A stretch of DNA of 64,000 bases from CAZGUX01 sp964529305 (GTDB taxonomy: Bacteria; Acidobacteriota; Terriglobia; Bryobacterales; Bryobacteraceae): assembly GCA_964529305.1 (NCBI GenBank), contig CAZGUX010000159.1, forward strand, positions 1-64,000, written 5' to 3'. Below, one piece after another: positions 53,898 through 62,195 of this stretch; position 1 is the first letter of the stretch; the number at the start of each line of letters is the position of its first letter. A model generated the notes under the pieces. That model did no database searches, was not told where the DNA came from, and saw nothing but the letters and a program-made list of their open reading frames with translations. A program made the position numbers and the translations under genes.

Positions 53898-53923
53898 CGC
53901 AGGGAGTAGCGGGCGACGTTTGT

Positions 53924-54280
53924 CTACCGGATCATGCTGCGGCCGCCGACGATGATGATCCCTCGCTGCGCCAGGCTCACTTGCTGAGGGGCATCCTGCT
54001 TGCCGCCGACGATGATGATGCCGCGGTCAGCGCCAAGCTGAGGAGTGGCGGCGGCCGGAGCCTGGCTCTTGCCTCCCACGATGATGATTCCCTGCGTTCC
54101 TCCGGGGTTCGCGGTTCTGTTTTGCGGCGTTCCTCCGACGATGATGATTCCCTGCTTTTGCGCCTGGCTCGCGACCTGCTGCCGCGTCTTGCCGCCGACG
54201 ATGATGATGCCTCGATCCTGTCCGGCTTGGTTGGCGTTCACCCGATAGGCCGCTGCCGGGTTGCTGCTGTTGATCCGCAC
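53924..54280 (-). CDS. Small protein with five GIIIVGG repeats
   Basis: A 118-residue protein in which the heptapeptide GIIIVGG occurs five times, each preceded by Arg or Gln and usually followed by Lys. Polar, Gln/Ala/Pro-rich linkers of 12, 12, 15 and 12 residues separate them. A leader-like segment of about 22 residues precedes the first repeat and five residues follow the last. The DNA of the repeats varies at silent sites (Gly as GGG, GGC or GGA; Val as GTC or GTG), so the peptide is conserved rather than recently copied. Translation is supported by a GGAGG site 6 bases before the GTG start. No signal peptide, no modification enzyme nearby. Function unknown: amyloid-like adhesive strand repeats or a multi-core peptide precursor are the main ideas. 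Confidence 0.75.
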   Translation of the reverse strand: MRINSSNPAAAYRVNANQAGQDRGIIIVGGKTRQQVASQAQKQGIIIVGGTPQNRTANPGGTQGIIIVGGKSQAPAAATPQLGADRGIIIVGGKQDAPQQVSLAQRGIIIVGGRSMIR

Positions 54281-54347
54281 GAGAAGCCTCCGGCCTGTTG
54301 TTCGTGCGCCGGCTCGAAAAAGTTGCTACCTGCGCGACAATACCTTC

Positions 54348-55076
54348 GTGCACCAGGCTCGTGAGTGGATTCGCAGCGCCCGGTCGGTCGCCGTCCTCAC
54401 CGGCGCAGGGATTTCCGCCGAGAGCGGCGTGCCGACTTTTCGCGGAACCCAGGGACTGTGGCGTCAGTTCCGCCCCGAAGAGTTGGCGACTCCCGAAGCC
54501 TTCGCCCGCGATCCTCTCCTGGTTTGGGAGTGGTACGACTGGCGAAGGCAGAAGATCGCCGCGGTCGCCCCGAATCCGGGCCACTTCGCGCTCGCTGACC
54601 TGGAACGGAGCAAAGAGCAGTTCACCCTCATCACGCAGAACGTCGATGGGTTGCACGACCGCGCCGGCAGCCGTCATGTGCTGAAGGTTCACGGTGACAT
54701 CTGGCTCCTCCGATGTACCGCCTGCCGCAAGGTCTGGAGCGATCTCGAAGCTCCTCTTCGCGAACTGCCGCCGCGATGCGGCTGTGGCGCCATGGCCCGT
54801 CCCGGCGTCGTGTGGTTCGGTGAGTCCTTGCCCCCGGATGTGTGGAACCAGGCCGAAGAAGCCGCCCTGTCCTGCGAGGTCTTGCTGGTCGCCGGAACCT
54901 CCGCGGTGGTCTACCCCGCGGCCGGCCTGGTTCCGCTCGCCAAGTCCGCGGGCGCACGGGTGATTGAAGTGAACCTTGACGAGACTCCGATGTCGGCCCG
55001 CTGCGATGCCTCGTTTCGCGGCAAGTCCGGCGAACTGCTGCCTGCCCTCCTCGCCACTAGAAATGGCCCTTTGTAA
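54348..55076 (+). CDS. cobB: Sirtuin, NAD-dependent protein lysine deacylase
   Basis: A 242-residue Sir2 enzyme that removes acyl groups from protein lysines using NAD. Motifs: LTGAGISAESGVPTFRG near residue 22, TQNVDGLHDRAG near 97 and the catalytic His in LKVHGDIW near 113. A zinc ribbon has CTAC and, unusually closely spaced, CGCG. The YDWRRQ segment near residue 65 supplies the Tyr-x-x-Arg pair that marks sirtuins favouring succinyl or other acidic acyl groups. The GTG at 54348 is taken as start because upstream residues are not Sir2-like. It is followed 9 bases later by yceH. Confidence 0.9.
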   Translation: MHQAREWIRSARSVAVLTGAGISAESGVPTFRGTQGLWRQFRPEELATPEAFARDPLLVWEWYDWRRQKIAAVAPNPGHFALADLERSKEQFTLITQNVDGLHDRAGSRHVLKVHGDIWLLRCTACRKVWSDLEAPLRELPPRCGCGAMARPGVVWFGESLPPDVWNQAEEAALSCEVLLVAGTSAVVYPAAGLVPLAKSAGARVIEVNLDETPMSARCDASFRGKSGELLPALLATRNGPL

Positions 55077-55085
55077 GATAGGCAG

Positions 55086-55712
55086 GTGATCCAACTGACC
55101 GAAGTGGAAGCTCGCGTCCTCGGTTCCCTGATGGAGAAGGATATGACCACGCCGGAATACTATCCCCTCTCTCTGAACGCTCTGACGGCGGCGTGCAACC
55201 AGAAATCGAATCGGGAGCCCGTGGTGCAATACGACGAAGACCTGGTTGCCGCGACGCTGGAAACCCTCCGCGAGAAACAACTGGCGTGGTCGATCTCAGG
55301 GCGGGACATGAGGGTGCCCAAGTACTCGCACCGCGCTTCAGAGACCCTCGATGCCGGCAATCGCGAACTGGCGGTGCTCTGCGTCCTGTTCCTGCGCGGA
55401 CCGCAGACGGTGGGAGAACTGAAACAGCGGACGGAGCGCATGTACGCCTTCGACGATCTGGACGCCGTCGAGACCACGCTCCGCAAGCTCTCGGAGCGGG
55501 AACCCTTGCCCTTCGTCAGGCAACTGGCGAAGGTCCCCGGCACGCGCGAGCCGCGCTGGACTCACCTGTTTTGCGGCGATGTCGACGAGACGCTACCCGC
55601 CGCCACCCACCCGCCGGCTTCCGACCCCGTGGCCCATCGCCTGGCCCGCCTCGAAGAAGACGTCCGCCTGCTCAAGGAACACGTGGCGGAGTTGCGCCGG
55701 CTGTTCGAATAG
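55086..55712 (+). CDS. yceH: YceH family protein (DUF480)
   Basis: A 208-residue member of the DUF480 family, two winged-helix domains of unclear function, possibly DNA or RNA binding. Diagnostic segments are EVEARVLGSLMEKDMTTPEYYPLSLNA at the N-terminus, KSNREPVVQYDEDLV near residue 42 and GPQTVGELKQRTERMY in the second domain near 105. A coiled-coil tail (RLARLEEDVRLLKEHVAELRRLF) ends the chain. The start is GTG at 55086. It is probably co-transcribed with the sirtuin and abuts the convergent protease gene with no gap. Confidence 0.92.
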   Translation: MIQLTEVEARVLGSLMEKDMTTPEYYPLSLNALTAACNQKSNREPVVQYDEDLVAATLETLREKQLAWSISGRDMRVPKYSHRASETLDAGNRELAVLCVLFLRGPQTVGELKQRTERMYAFDDLDAVETTLRKLSEREPLPFVRQLAKVPGTREPRWTHLFCGDVDETLPAATHPPASDPVAHRLARLEEDVRLLKEHVAELRRLFE

Positions 55713-57095
55713 TCATTCGATGGTGAGTTCGACGTACCGCATCTTCCCCGCACGCTGGACCTGCAGGACCACCGGTTCGCCGGGCTTGATCGCATCCACC
55801 TGATCGCGAAGTTCCTTCAGGGTCGACATCGGCTGCCGGTTCAACGTAAAGATCACGTCGCCCGGAAGCAGCTTCCCGAACGACGGGTGCGACGTGATCG
55901 CGATGCGCGCCACCAGGATTCCGTACGACCGCCGCAGCGGCGGCAGCTTTGCGAGCAACTCGCTCTCGATGGGCAGAGCCAGGATTCCCAACTTCGGCAC
56001 CAGATGAATCCGCTCGGTGACCATGCCGGAGTAGCGGTCCGGATTGTCCTCCCGGTCGAGCACCACCACGCTCTTCTCCAGGCGCTCGGTCCCGCGCAGG
56101 ACCACCAGTTTCACAATGCTGCCCGTGTGATGCTGATAGACGTTCACGTGGAACTGCCGGGCGTTCTCCATCGGCTTCCCGTCCAGGCTGACGATGATGT
56201 CCCCGGGTTGCAGTTCCGCGGTATCGGCCGGACCGCGAGGGGTTACGTCCGCCAGAATCACTCCGGTTTCCACGGGCAGCTTCAACGCCTGCGCCAGCCC
56301 GGGACCGATCGTCTGCGCTTCCGCCCCGATGTCCCCACGAGTTACCGCCTTGTGCCGCCGGAGTTCGTCCACCACGTACTTCACGATGTTGCTCGGCAGG
56401 GCGAACCCCAGGCCTTCACTGCCTTTGGATTCGGAGATGATGAACGTATTGATCCCGATCACGTTGCCGTCGATGTCGAGCAGCGGACCGCCGCTGTTGC
56501 CGGGGTTGATGGAGGCGTCGGTCTGGAAGTAGATCACACGGTCGTCCGGCTGAAGCTGCCGCGCCACCGCGCTGATCACGCCCATCGTGACCGAATCCTC
56601 GAGACCGTGCGGGCTGCCGAGCGCAAAGGCCAATTGTCCCTGCCGGACGGTGTCCGAGTCCCCGAGTTTCAGAAACGGCAGATTACTTCCTTCCACCTTG
56701 AGGAGGGCCAGATCGGTTTCCGCATCGGTGCCGACGATAGCGGCCGGGACCAGGCGGCCGCTGGGCCGGACCGCGCTGCGACCCGTCCGGTTGGGATTCG
56801 GCAAGCGGACGCGCACCCGCGTCGCTCCCGCCACCACGTGCCGGTTTGTCACGATGTATCCGTCGGGGGACAAGATGACGCCGGAGCCGGTAGCCTGCTG
56901 CAGGGTGACGGCGGCGATCTCGTCGGAGTCTTCACTCGCCGGCCCGTATGCGTTGCTCACCACCAGCACCACGGGCGGCGACAGCGTCCGCACCAGGCCC
57001 ATCAGGGAGTCGTTGAGCTTGCGCAGGCCGGGGTCGACCGGCCCCTGGGCGCAGAGGCATCCGACCGTCAAGATCGCCAACAATCCTCGTTTCAT
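55713..57095 (-). CDS. DegP/HtrA-like periplasmic serine protease with two PDZ domains
   Basis: A 460-residue exported trypsin-like protease. After a signal peptide (residues 1-17) the protease domain has the full triad: His in IVTNRHVVAGA, Asp in DAETDLALLKV and Ser in PGNSGGPLLD. The first PDZ domain (TPRGPADTAELQPGDIIVSLDG) and a second, more degenerate one (SFGKLLPGDVIFTLNRQPM) follow. This matches periplasmic quality-control proteases of the DegQ/DegS group. The ATG at 57095 begins the signal peptide; the open frame further upstream is antisense. The upstream secreted hypothetical ends 5 bases before it, suggesting one operon. Confidence 0.92.
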   Translation of the reverse strand: MKRGLLAILTVGCLCAQGPVDPGLRKLNDSLMGLVRTLSPPVVLVVSNAYGPASEDSDEIAAVTLQQATGSGVILSPDGYIVTNRHVVAGATRVRVRLPNPNRTGRSAVRPSGRLVPAAIVGTDAETDLALLKVEGSNLPFLKLGDSDTVRQGQLAFALGSPHGLEDSVTMGVISAVARQLQPDDRVIYFQTDASINPGNSGGPLLDIDGNVIGINTFIISESKGSEGLGFALPSNIVKYVVDELRRHKAVTRGDIGAEAQTIGPGLAQALKLPVETGVILADVTPRGPADTAELQPGDIIVSLDGKPMENARQFHVNVYQHHTGSIVKLVVLRGTERLEKSVVVLDREDNPDRYSGMVTERIHLVPKLGILALPIESELLAKLPPLRRSYGILVARIAITSHPSFGKLLPGDVIFTLNRQPMSTLKELRDQVDAIKPGEPVVLQVQRAGKMRYVELTIE

Positions 57096-57100
57096 GGAAG

Positions 57101-57874
57101 CTATTTTGCCGCGGGGTCGTACGCAAAATCCCAGATCTGGATATTCAATTTGCCCTCGGTGTACTCTACCATCGCATACTCGCCGGGAGCGAGTTCCTGC
57201 TCGGGCCAGATCTTGTACAGGCCGTCGGCCAGTTGCTGGCGAAACACGGGGACAGGGTCCTGTTCCTCCATCACCGTTTTGGTCACCGGTTCGGTGTCCA
57301 CCTTCTCCACCTGGCGCACGCCCTTCACCGGCTTCAGCCGGATCATCCCGAAGCGCTGATCGACCGACAGGCGCATGTAGAACTCCGGGCGAGCCGCGTT
57401 CAGCCGCGTCTGCGACTGCTCCCCGTCCAACTCCACGAAGCCTTTGCCCATGATCGGAATCGGAGACAGAACCTTCAGTATGCTCCTCTTCTTGTTGGTC
57501 CGGACTTTGGATTCCGCCTGCTTTAGCGGCGTCAGCTTGCCGGACACTTCGTAGTAGACGCCCGGCTCGACGGGAATGCGCGCCACGCGCCGCCGGTCCT
57601 CGCGTTCGGCTTTCTCTTCCGCCGCGATCACCTTGGACTCTTCTTCCAGCGCTTCTTTCCGCGAGCGAACTTCGCCCTCGGTCCGCTTCAGGTCCACCAG
57701 CTCGAGCGGGATCTCTTCCCATTCGCTCCGTTCGACACTGTAGAAACGCACCCGGTCGTTCATCACCTGATACTCGCGGACCACGTGATGGCCGCCGTCC
57801 TTCAGGTAGAGTTTGACATTCGCGGCGAGGGCAACCGAATAGAGAAGCAGGGGAAGCCACCAGCGAGCGGCCAT
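57101..57874 (-). CDS. Secreted hypothetical protein, operon partner of the HtrA-like protease
   Basis: A 257-residue protein with a signal peptide (WWLPLLLYSVALAANVKLYLKDGG). Residues about 60-100 form a highly charged helix (LVDLKRTEGEVRSRKEALEEES) that may be a coiled coil. The rest is beta-rich (VEPGVYYEVSGKLTPL, FYMRLSVDQRFGMIRLKPVKG, LAPGEYAMVEYTEGKLNIQIWDF). The GEYAMVEYTEGK block resembles a recurring secreted acidobacterial family, from memory. The start at 57874 is chosen for the signal peptide. It sits 5 bases upstream of the protease, so it may be a cofactor or substrate adaptor. Function unknown. Confidence 0.7.
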   Translation of the reverse strand: MAARWWLPLLLYSVALAANVKLYLKDGGHHVVREYQVMNDRVRFYSVERSEWEEIPLELVDLKRTEGEVRSRKEALEEESKVIAAEEKAEREDRRRVARIPVEPGVYYEVSGKLTPLKQAESKVRTNKKRSILKVLSPIPIMGKGFVELDGEQSQTRLNAARPEFYMRLSVDQRFGMIRLKPVKGVRQVEKVDTEPVTKTVMEEQDPVPVFRQQLADGLYKIWPEQELAPGEYAMVEYTEGKLNIQIWDFAYDPAAK

Positions 57875-57926
57875 ACCCAGATTGTAGCCCGGCCGTCCCG
57901 TGGGAGAACCTGTTAGCCTGAAACGA

Positions 57927-58412
57927 ATGATGCGGTTTGTTTTCCTTCTTTTCGTAGCTTTGCCTGCCTGGTCGCAGTTACAGGAGATCTCCATCAAGCT
58001 CGGCGGGATCGAGTGCGCTTCCTGCTCTGTGTCCATACCCAAGGCGCTGAAAAGGATCAAGGGCGTGGAGACCGCGGCTTTTAATGCCAAGGATGCCACC
58101 GCCGATATGCGCCTGGTTGAGAAGAACGTCGTGACCCTCGACCAGGTCCGCGACGCGCTGAAAGGCTTGGGCTATACGCCTGAAGCCGCGACCGTTCGGG
58201 CTCGAGGCCGTATCCGCCGCGGCGAAAAGAAAGCGCTGTACTTCGAACTCGAAGGCACGGACGTCTTCTTCAATGCGGTGCCAGTCACCGAGATCGGCCT
58301 TTCCGGCAAACTGGTCGAAATCACAGGCATCGCCACACAGCCTCGCGGGCGCGGCACCCCCGAATCGCTCCTGATCTACACCATGAAGCCGTTCGAGTTC
58401 GAGGCGAAGTAG
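57927..58412 (+). CDS. Secreted heavy-metal-associated (HMA) domain protein
   Basis: A 161-residue protein with a signal peptide (RFVFLLFVALPAWSQ), then a ferredoxin-like HMA domain at about 18-85 with the metal-binding CxxC in GIECASCSVSIPKAL. The C-terminal half (GEKKALYFELEGTDVFFNA to the end) is beta-rich and unrecognised. Single HMA domains carry Cu, Zn or Hg between proteins; an exported one would be a periplasmic metal chaperone or binder, as with MerP. ATG codons at 57927 and 57930 are both possible. It diverges from the hypothetical-protease operon. No metal pump is nearby. Confidence 0.8.
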   Translation: MMRFVFLLFVALPAWSQLQEISIKLGGIECASCSVSIPKALKRIKGVETAAFNAKDATADMRLVEKNVVTLDQVRDALKGLGYTPEAATVRARGRIRRGEKKALYFELEGTDVFFNAVPVTEIGLSGKLVEITGIATQPRGRGTPESLLIYTMKPFEFEAK

Positions 58413-58414
58413 CC

Positions 58415-58798
58415 CTATTCGGGGCCCTGCTCGTAGATCATCGAGTACGCCCCCGCCGGGTCCTGGATCAGACAAAACCGCGACGGCCCCATACTCCGCG
58501 GCCCCTCTACCACCTTGCCTCCCGACTCGGTGCATGCCTTCATGCTGTCGTCCAGGTTGCGGACCGCGATATAGATCAGCCAGACCGGAGGAATCGCCGC
58601 ATTCATCCCCCGGGCATGACAGACTCCGGCGACCGCCTGGCTGCCGTTCGGAGGAATCATCGAGTAGTCCGAATAGCCGCCCATCTCCACCGCGCTATGA
58701 GTCCAACCGTTCACCTTCTCGTAGAACGAGCGGACCTCGTCGGCGTTCGGGACGGTCAGATCCATCCAGGCGATGCGGCCCGGTTCAATTGATGCCAT
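58415..58798 (-). CDS. VOC (glyoxalase/bleomycin-resistance) family protein
   Basis: A 127-residue paired-beta-alpha-beta-beta-beta protein. The first module starts IAWMDLTVPNADEVRSFYEKVNGW. The second has VWLIYIAVRNLDDSMKACTESGGKV and ends RFCLIQDPAGAYSMIYE, the usual metal-adjacent segment. VOC proteins of this PhnB-like kind have varied or unknown substrates. The ATG at 58798 is preferred over GTG 58804 because it leaves a normal spacing to the ggagaagg site. It follows the stop of the convergent HMA gene by 2 bases and lies 16 bases downstream of the deacetylase-like gene. Confidence 0.82.
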   Translation of the reverse strand: MASIEPGRIAWMDLTVPNADEVRSFYEKVNGWTHSAVEMGGYSDYSMIPPNGSQAVAGVCHARGMNAAIPPVWLIYIAVRNLDDSMKACTESGGKVVEGPRSMGPSRFCLIQDPAGAYSMIYEQGPE

Positions 58799-58814
58799 TC
58801 TCACCTTCTCCTTG

Positions 58815-59771
58815 TCAGGCTCGTTGCAGTTCGTTCACGTGCGACGCGGCGGCGGGGCCGATGCCGTTCAGATTGTAGCCGCCTTCCACCACCGACACCA
58901 GACGCCCGCCGCAGTGCTTGTGCGCAATCTCGAGGCAGATGCGGGTCAAGTCGGCGAAATCGCCATCGGTGAGTATGAACCGGCCCAGAGGATCGCCGGC
59001 GCGCGAGTCGAAACCCGCGGAGATGATGACCAGGGATGGCTTGAATGCATCGGCGGCCGGAACCAGCCGTTGACGGAACGCGCCTCCGATTTCGGACTTT
59101 CCCGACCCGGCTGGCAACGGGCAATTGATGATCTTCCCTTTGCCTTTGCCCTCGCCCGTCTCCTGTTCCGCGCCCGTGCCGGGATACCAGGGATACTGGT
59201 GCGTACTGAAGAAGAGCACGCTGCCGTCATGGTAGAAGATGTCCTGAGTGCCGTTGCCGTGATGCACGTCCCAGTCGACGATCAGGACGCGGTCGAGTCC
59301 TCGCTGGCGCTGGGCATGGCGCGCCGCGATCGCAACGTTGTTGAAGATGCAGAAGCCCATGCCGCGCACCGGCGTTGCGTGGTGACCTGGCGGGCGAACC
59401 AGGCAGAACGCGTTCTTCGCCTTCCGCGAAACCACCAGGTCCACAGCGTTCAGCACGCCCCCGACCGCTCGGGCGGCCACGGTCCAGGAATCGACCGAGA
59501 TCGTGGTGTCCCCGGTGGACAGGCCGGAGATCCCTTGCGCGTGATCGAGGGCGGCGATGTCGTGCCGCGCTGTCTTGAGATAGGCGTGGGTATGGCAATA
59601 CGCCAGTTCGTCCCCCGTGGCATCCCTCGACTCGACCGTGGTCATCGACTCGACCAGCTTTGCTTTCGTTAGCGCCTGCAGGATGGCATCGAATCGTTCG
59701 GGGCGCTCGGGATGGTCGTGGCCGGTCAGATGACGTTTGGAGATCGGGTCGGCCAGCAGCGCGGAGTTCAC
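58815..59771 (-). CDS. Histone deacetylase-family amidohydrolase
   Basis: A 318-residue zinc enzyme of the HDAC/acetoin utilisation/acetylpolyamine amidohydrolase family. The active-site motifs are intact: HPERPERFDAI near residue 22, RPPGHHATPVRGMGFCIFNN near 125, DWDVHHGNGTQ near 162 with zinc ligands, SAGFDSRAGDP near 253 and VVEGGYNL near 300. Substrates of bacterial members include acetylpolyamines and acetylated proteins. The GTG start forms a GTGA overlap with the stop of the upstream Gfo/Idh/MocA gene. No sugar or polyamine genes neighbour it to narrow the role. Confidence 0.9.
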   Translation of the reverse strand: MNSALLADPISKRHLTGHDHPERPERFDAILQALTKAKLVESMTTVESRDATGDELAYCHTHAYLKTARHDIAALDHAQGISGLSTGDTTISVDSWTVAARAVGGVLNAVDLVVSRKAKNAFCLVRPPGHHATPVRGMGFCIFNNVAIAARHAQRQRGLDRVLIVDWDVHHGNGTQDIFYHDGSVLFFSTHQYPWYPGTGAEQETGEGKGKGKIINCPLPAGSGKSEIGGAFRQRLVPAADAFKPSLVIISAGFDSRAGDPLGRFILTDGDFADLTRICLEIAHKHCGGRLVSVVEGGYNLNGIGPAAASHVNELQRA

Positions 59772-60958
59772 AGCGGGAGGATCTCCTCTCGAACGGGATC
59801 GAACTTGATGCGCCGCTTCTCGACGTACGAGATGTTCCCCAGGTGCGAAGCCTGCGCCGAACGGTGTCCGATCAGAACATCGGCGTTCGGGAGTTTGCGC
59901 GAGCGTACGCAGTCGAGGAAATTGGCGACGTGGGCCTCGGTGGAATCGGAGATCGGCCGGATCACCGGCGGCGCGCCCCGCTCCGCGGGATGGAATTCGC
60001 ACTTGCCGCCCGCGATCAGCAGGCGTCCTTCGGTCCCGCACAGTTCCATGCCGGTGCCGCTCATTCCTGGCGCGAGCGTCGCTTCAAACGTCGCCGTGAA
60101 CCCGCCGGGATACTCGGTCAGAACATTGATCGTGTCGGGCGCGGTGCGGCCGTCCTTGTAGTGATAAATGCCGCCCGCCGCGACGCCCGACACCGGGACG
60201 TCCTGCTCCAGGAACATGTGAACCATGTCGATCCAGTGCGTGTACAGGTCGGTCACCTGGCCTCCCCCGAACTCCAGGTAGGCGCGGAAGTTCCAATACA
60301 TCTGCGGATCGTATTCCCGCCACTTGACTTGTCCCAGATAACGGCCCCAATCGAGATTGTCCGGCTTCGAGCGCATCTCGGGGGGAGCCTTCATCAGGTG
60401 CGCCCCGTTGCCGTGCCACCAGGTGCGGGCCAGAGTGACTTTGCCCAGTTTCGGCATGAAGTCGCGCTTGGCTTCGCGGTACGACTCGCTCGACCGGCGC
60501 TGCATGCCGACCTGGCACACGCGGTTGTTGACCCGGGCGGCGCGAACGATTCGCGGCCCTTCCTCAATGGTGAGGGTGAGCGGTTTTTCGACGTACACGT
60601 CCTTGCCGGCGTTCAGTGCGTCGATCGCGACGGCGGCGTGCCAGTGATCGGGCGTGGCGATGAGGACGCAATCCAGTTCCTTCATCTCCAGCATCTTTCG
60701 ATGGTCCGGGAAGCCGCGCGCGCCGGGAGCCTTCTGCTGGGCCATGTCGACGCGATTGCCGAAGACATCGCAGACGGCGGCGACGCGAAGATGAGGCTGT
60801 TTCTGAAAGGCGCCGGTGACACTGCGCCCGCGCCCTCCGCAGCCAATCAGGCCCATGGAGATGGAGTCGTTGGCGCCCTGAACTCGCGAATACGAAAGGG
60901 CGGAGACAGCGATCGCGCCGCCGGCGCGGAACACATCTCGGCGGGAGGCATCCGGCAT
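59768..60958 (-). CDS. Gfo/Idh/MocA-family oxidoreductase, Tat-exported
   Basis: A 396-residue NAD(P)-dependent sugar oxidoreductase with a twin-arginine leader (SRRDVFRAGGAIAVSALSY). The Rossmann loop reads GLIGCGGRGRSV near residue 38, and the family's catalytic Lys lies in DVYVEKPLTLT near 118. The C-terminal sheet includes YLGQVKWREYDPQMYWNFR and a late metal-like HWIDMVH. Exported members are common in Planctomycetes and Acidobacteria and act on glycan-derived sugars. It is coupled to the HDAC-like gene by a 4-base overlap and diverges from the Vps62-like gene. Confidence 0.9.
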   Translation of the reverse strand: MPDASRRDVFRAGGAIAVSALSYSRVQGANDSISMGLIGCGGRGRSVTGAFQKQPHLRVAAVCDVFGNRVDMAQQKAPGARGFPDHRKMLEMKELDCVLIATPDHWHAAVAIDALNAGKDVYVEKPLTLTIEEGPRIVRAARVNNRVCQVGMQRRSSESYREAKRDFMPKLGKVTLARTWWHGNGAHLMKAPPEMRSKPDNLDWGRYLGQVKWREYDPQMYWNFRAYLEFGGGQVTDLYTHWIDMVHMFLEQDVPVSGVAAGGIYHYKDGRTAPDTINVLTEYPGGFTATFEATLAPGMSGTGMELCGTEGRLLIAGGKCEFHPAERGAPPVIRPISDSTEAHVANFLDCVRSRKLPNADVLIGHRSAQASHLGNISYVEKRRIKFDPVREEILPL

Positions 60959-61028
60959 GCTCTGAATTATACTGCCGGCCTGCAGTGGAAGCGATCGGCG
61001 GCGGGGGAAAGTACGGTAGCATTTGACA

Positions 61029-62030
61029 ATGGCGCGACTGGCAAGCGCGTGGCTGATCCTGTTGGCATTCTCGTCAAGTCCCGGACTGGCGGCGGACGTC
61101 GACGCCGATGGTCTCGACGATGCCTTTGAACAGGCGCTGCTGAACCGGTTTGTCCCCGGGTTTCAGGTCAGCCGCTCGGACTGCGACTCCCTTCCGGCGG
61201 AGTTCGAAGAGGGCTCCAGACATCCGATCGTGAAAGCCAGGAACGGGGTAATTTACGGCCGCGTGTCCCGCCGTCCCGGTGACGCTCTTCTGGAGGTTCA
61301 GTATTACCACCTGTGGGGCCGGGACTGCGGCCGCCTCAGCCATTCGCTCGACGTGGAGCACGTCTCGGCCCTGATTCGAGCCGGGCACTCCGGCGCGCCC
61401 GCTGCCGGTTGGACCGCGCTCTATTGGTACGCCGCCGCCCACGAAGGAACTATGTGCGACGCCAGCCACGTCGCCCGGGCAAGCGACATCCGCGCTGAGG
61501 ACTCCGGTCCCACAATCTGGATCTCCGACGCCAAGCACGCTTCGTTTCTTTCCCGCGATCTCTGCCAGAGAGGGTGTGGAGGCGACCGTTGCGAGCAAAT
61601 GACGCCGCTCAATCCTCCCCGGATTCTCAATCTGGGCGAGCACGGCGCACCAATGAACGGCGCCCTGTGGACGGCTTCGCCCCGGTGGGGAGTCGGCTCG
61701 AAGCTCAAATCGGACTTTGGCCCCACAGTCGTCTCGCGGCTCGAAGCATCCGCGGGCGCAGGCGTTCTGCTGCTCAAACCGTCCCCGGCTGCCCCGTTGG
61801 TTTTGGCCGGGAACCGTACGATGGAGAGCGTGGAGTTGAGCAACCGCAAGGTGGAATGGGGACTCGCCATCGCCGACCGGCAGACGGAAAGTAAGGTGAG
61901 CGGCGCGTGCGCCAAGGTCGAGCGCTCTCTCAAACGAAGCCGGGAGGCGGTGGGAAAGTTCTTCCGCCGCGGAGCGAAGACGGCCCCGCCGGCCGAGGCC
62001 GCGAAGAATCGCGAAGCCGGCAAAAAATGA
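61029..62030 (+). CDS. Secreted protein with distant Vps62/DUF946-like region
   Basis: A 333-residue exported protein. A signal peptide (LASAWLILLAFSSSPGLA) is followed by DVDADGLDDAFEQALLNRF, a calcium-loop-like start. The middle (SLDVEHVSALIRAGHS, WTALYWYAAAHEG, GPTIWISDAKHASFLS) follows the pattern of Vps62/DUF946 proteins, where a His-Asp-Glu set precedes a SHASY-type motif. Six to eight cysteines suggest disulfides. The C-terminus is basic and low-complexity. The ATG at 61029 is preferred to TTG 61023. It stands alone upstream of tRNA-Gln. The similarity is weak, and the function is unknown. Confidence 0.6.
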   Translation: MARLASAWLILLAFSSSPGLAADVDADGLDDAFEQALLNRFVPGFQVSRSDCDSLPAEFEEGSRHPIVKARNGVIYGRVSRRPGDALLEVQYYHLWGRDCGRLSHSLDVEHVSALIRAGHSGAPAAGWTALYWYAAAHEGTMCDASHVARASDIRAEDSGPTIWISDAKHASFLSRDLCQRGCGGDRCEQMTPLNPPRILNLGEHGAPMNGALWTASPRWGVGSKLKSDFGPTVVSRLEASAGAGVLLLKPSPAAPLVLAGNRTMESVELSNRKVEWGLAIADRQTESKVSGACAKVERSLKRSREAVGKFFRRGAKTAPPAEAAKNREAGKK

Positions 62031-62051
62031 TAAGCTGACAGAGGGCCTCAG

Positions 62052-62125
62052 TGGGAGGTCGTCTAACGGTAAGACTGCAGACTCTGGATCTGCGTATCGG
62101 GGTTCGAATCCCTGCCTCCCAGCCA
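62052..62125 (+). tRNA. tRNA-Gln (anticodon CUG)
   Basis: A 74-base cloverleaf. Acceptor TGGGAGG pairs with CCTCCCA. The D arm is GTCT-aacggta-AGAC. The anticodon stem is GCAGA/TCTGC with loop CTCTGGA, giving CUG. The T arm is CGGGG-TTCGAAT-CCCTG. Discriminator G and an encoded CCA end follow. It is a single gene, not in a tRNA cluster. Confidence 0.97.
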
Positions 62126-62195
62126 TTTCAGCGCATTTACTTCGATATTTCTCCCGGTCGTTTCCCGCATGGCGTAAGACGGGTTGGGTGACGAT

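Noticed and set aside
53906..53922. cgggcgacgtttgtct between the cyclase and GIIIVGG genes as a second REPIN copy
   Set aside because: Only about 14 bases resemble the 9.6 kb element and no matching inverted arm is present; the similarity is too weak.
53924..54280. The regularly spaced ccgacgatgatgat words as a possible CRISPR array
   Set aside because: Repeat units are too short and vary at silent codon positions, spacers are only 36-45 bases and coding, and no cas gene is near.
55887..57359. A 490-codon plus-strand frame opposite the HtrA-like protease
   Set aside because: It is antisense to a gene with an intact catalytic triad, with no motifs of its own.
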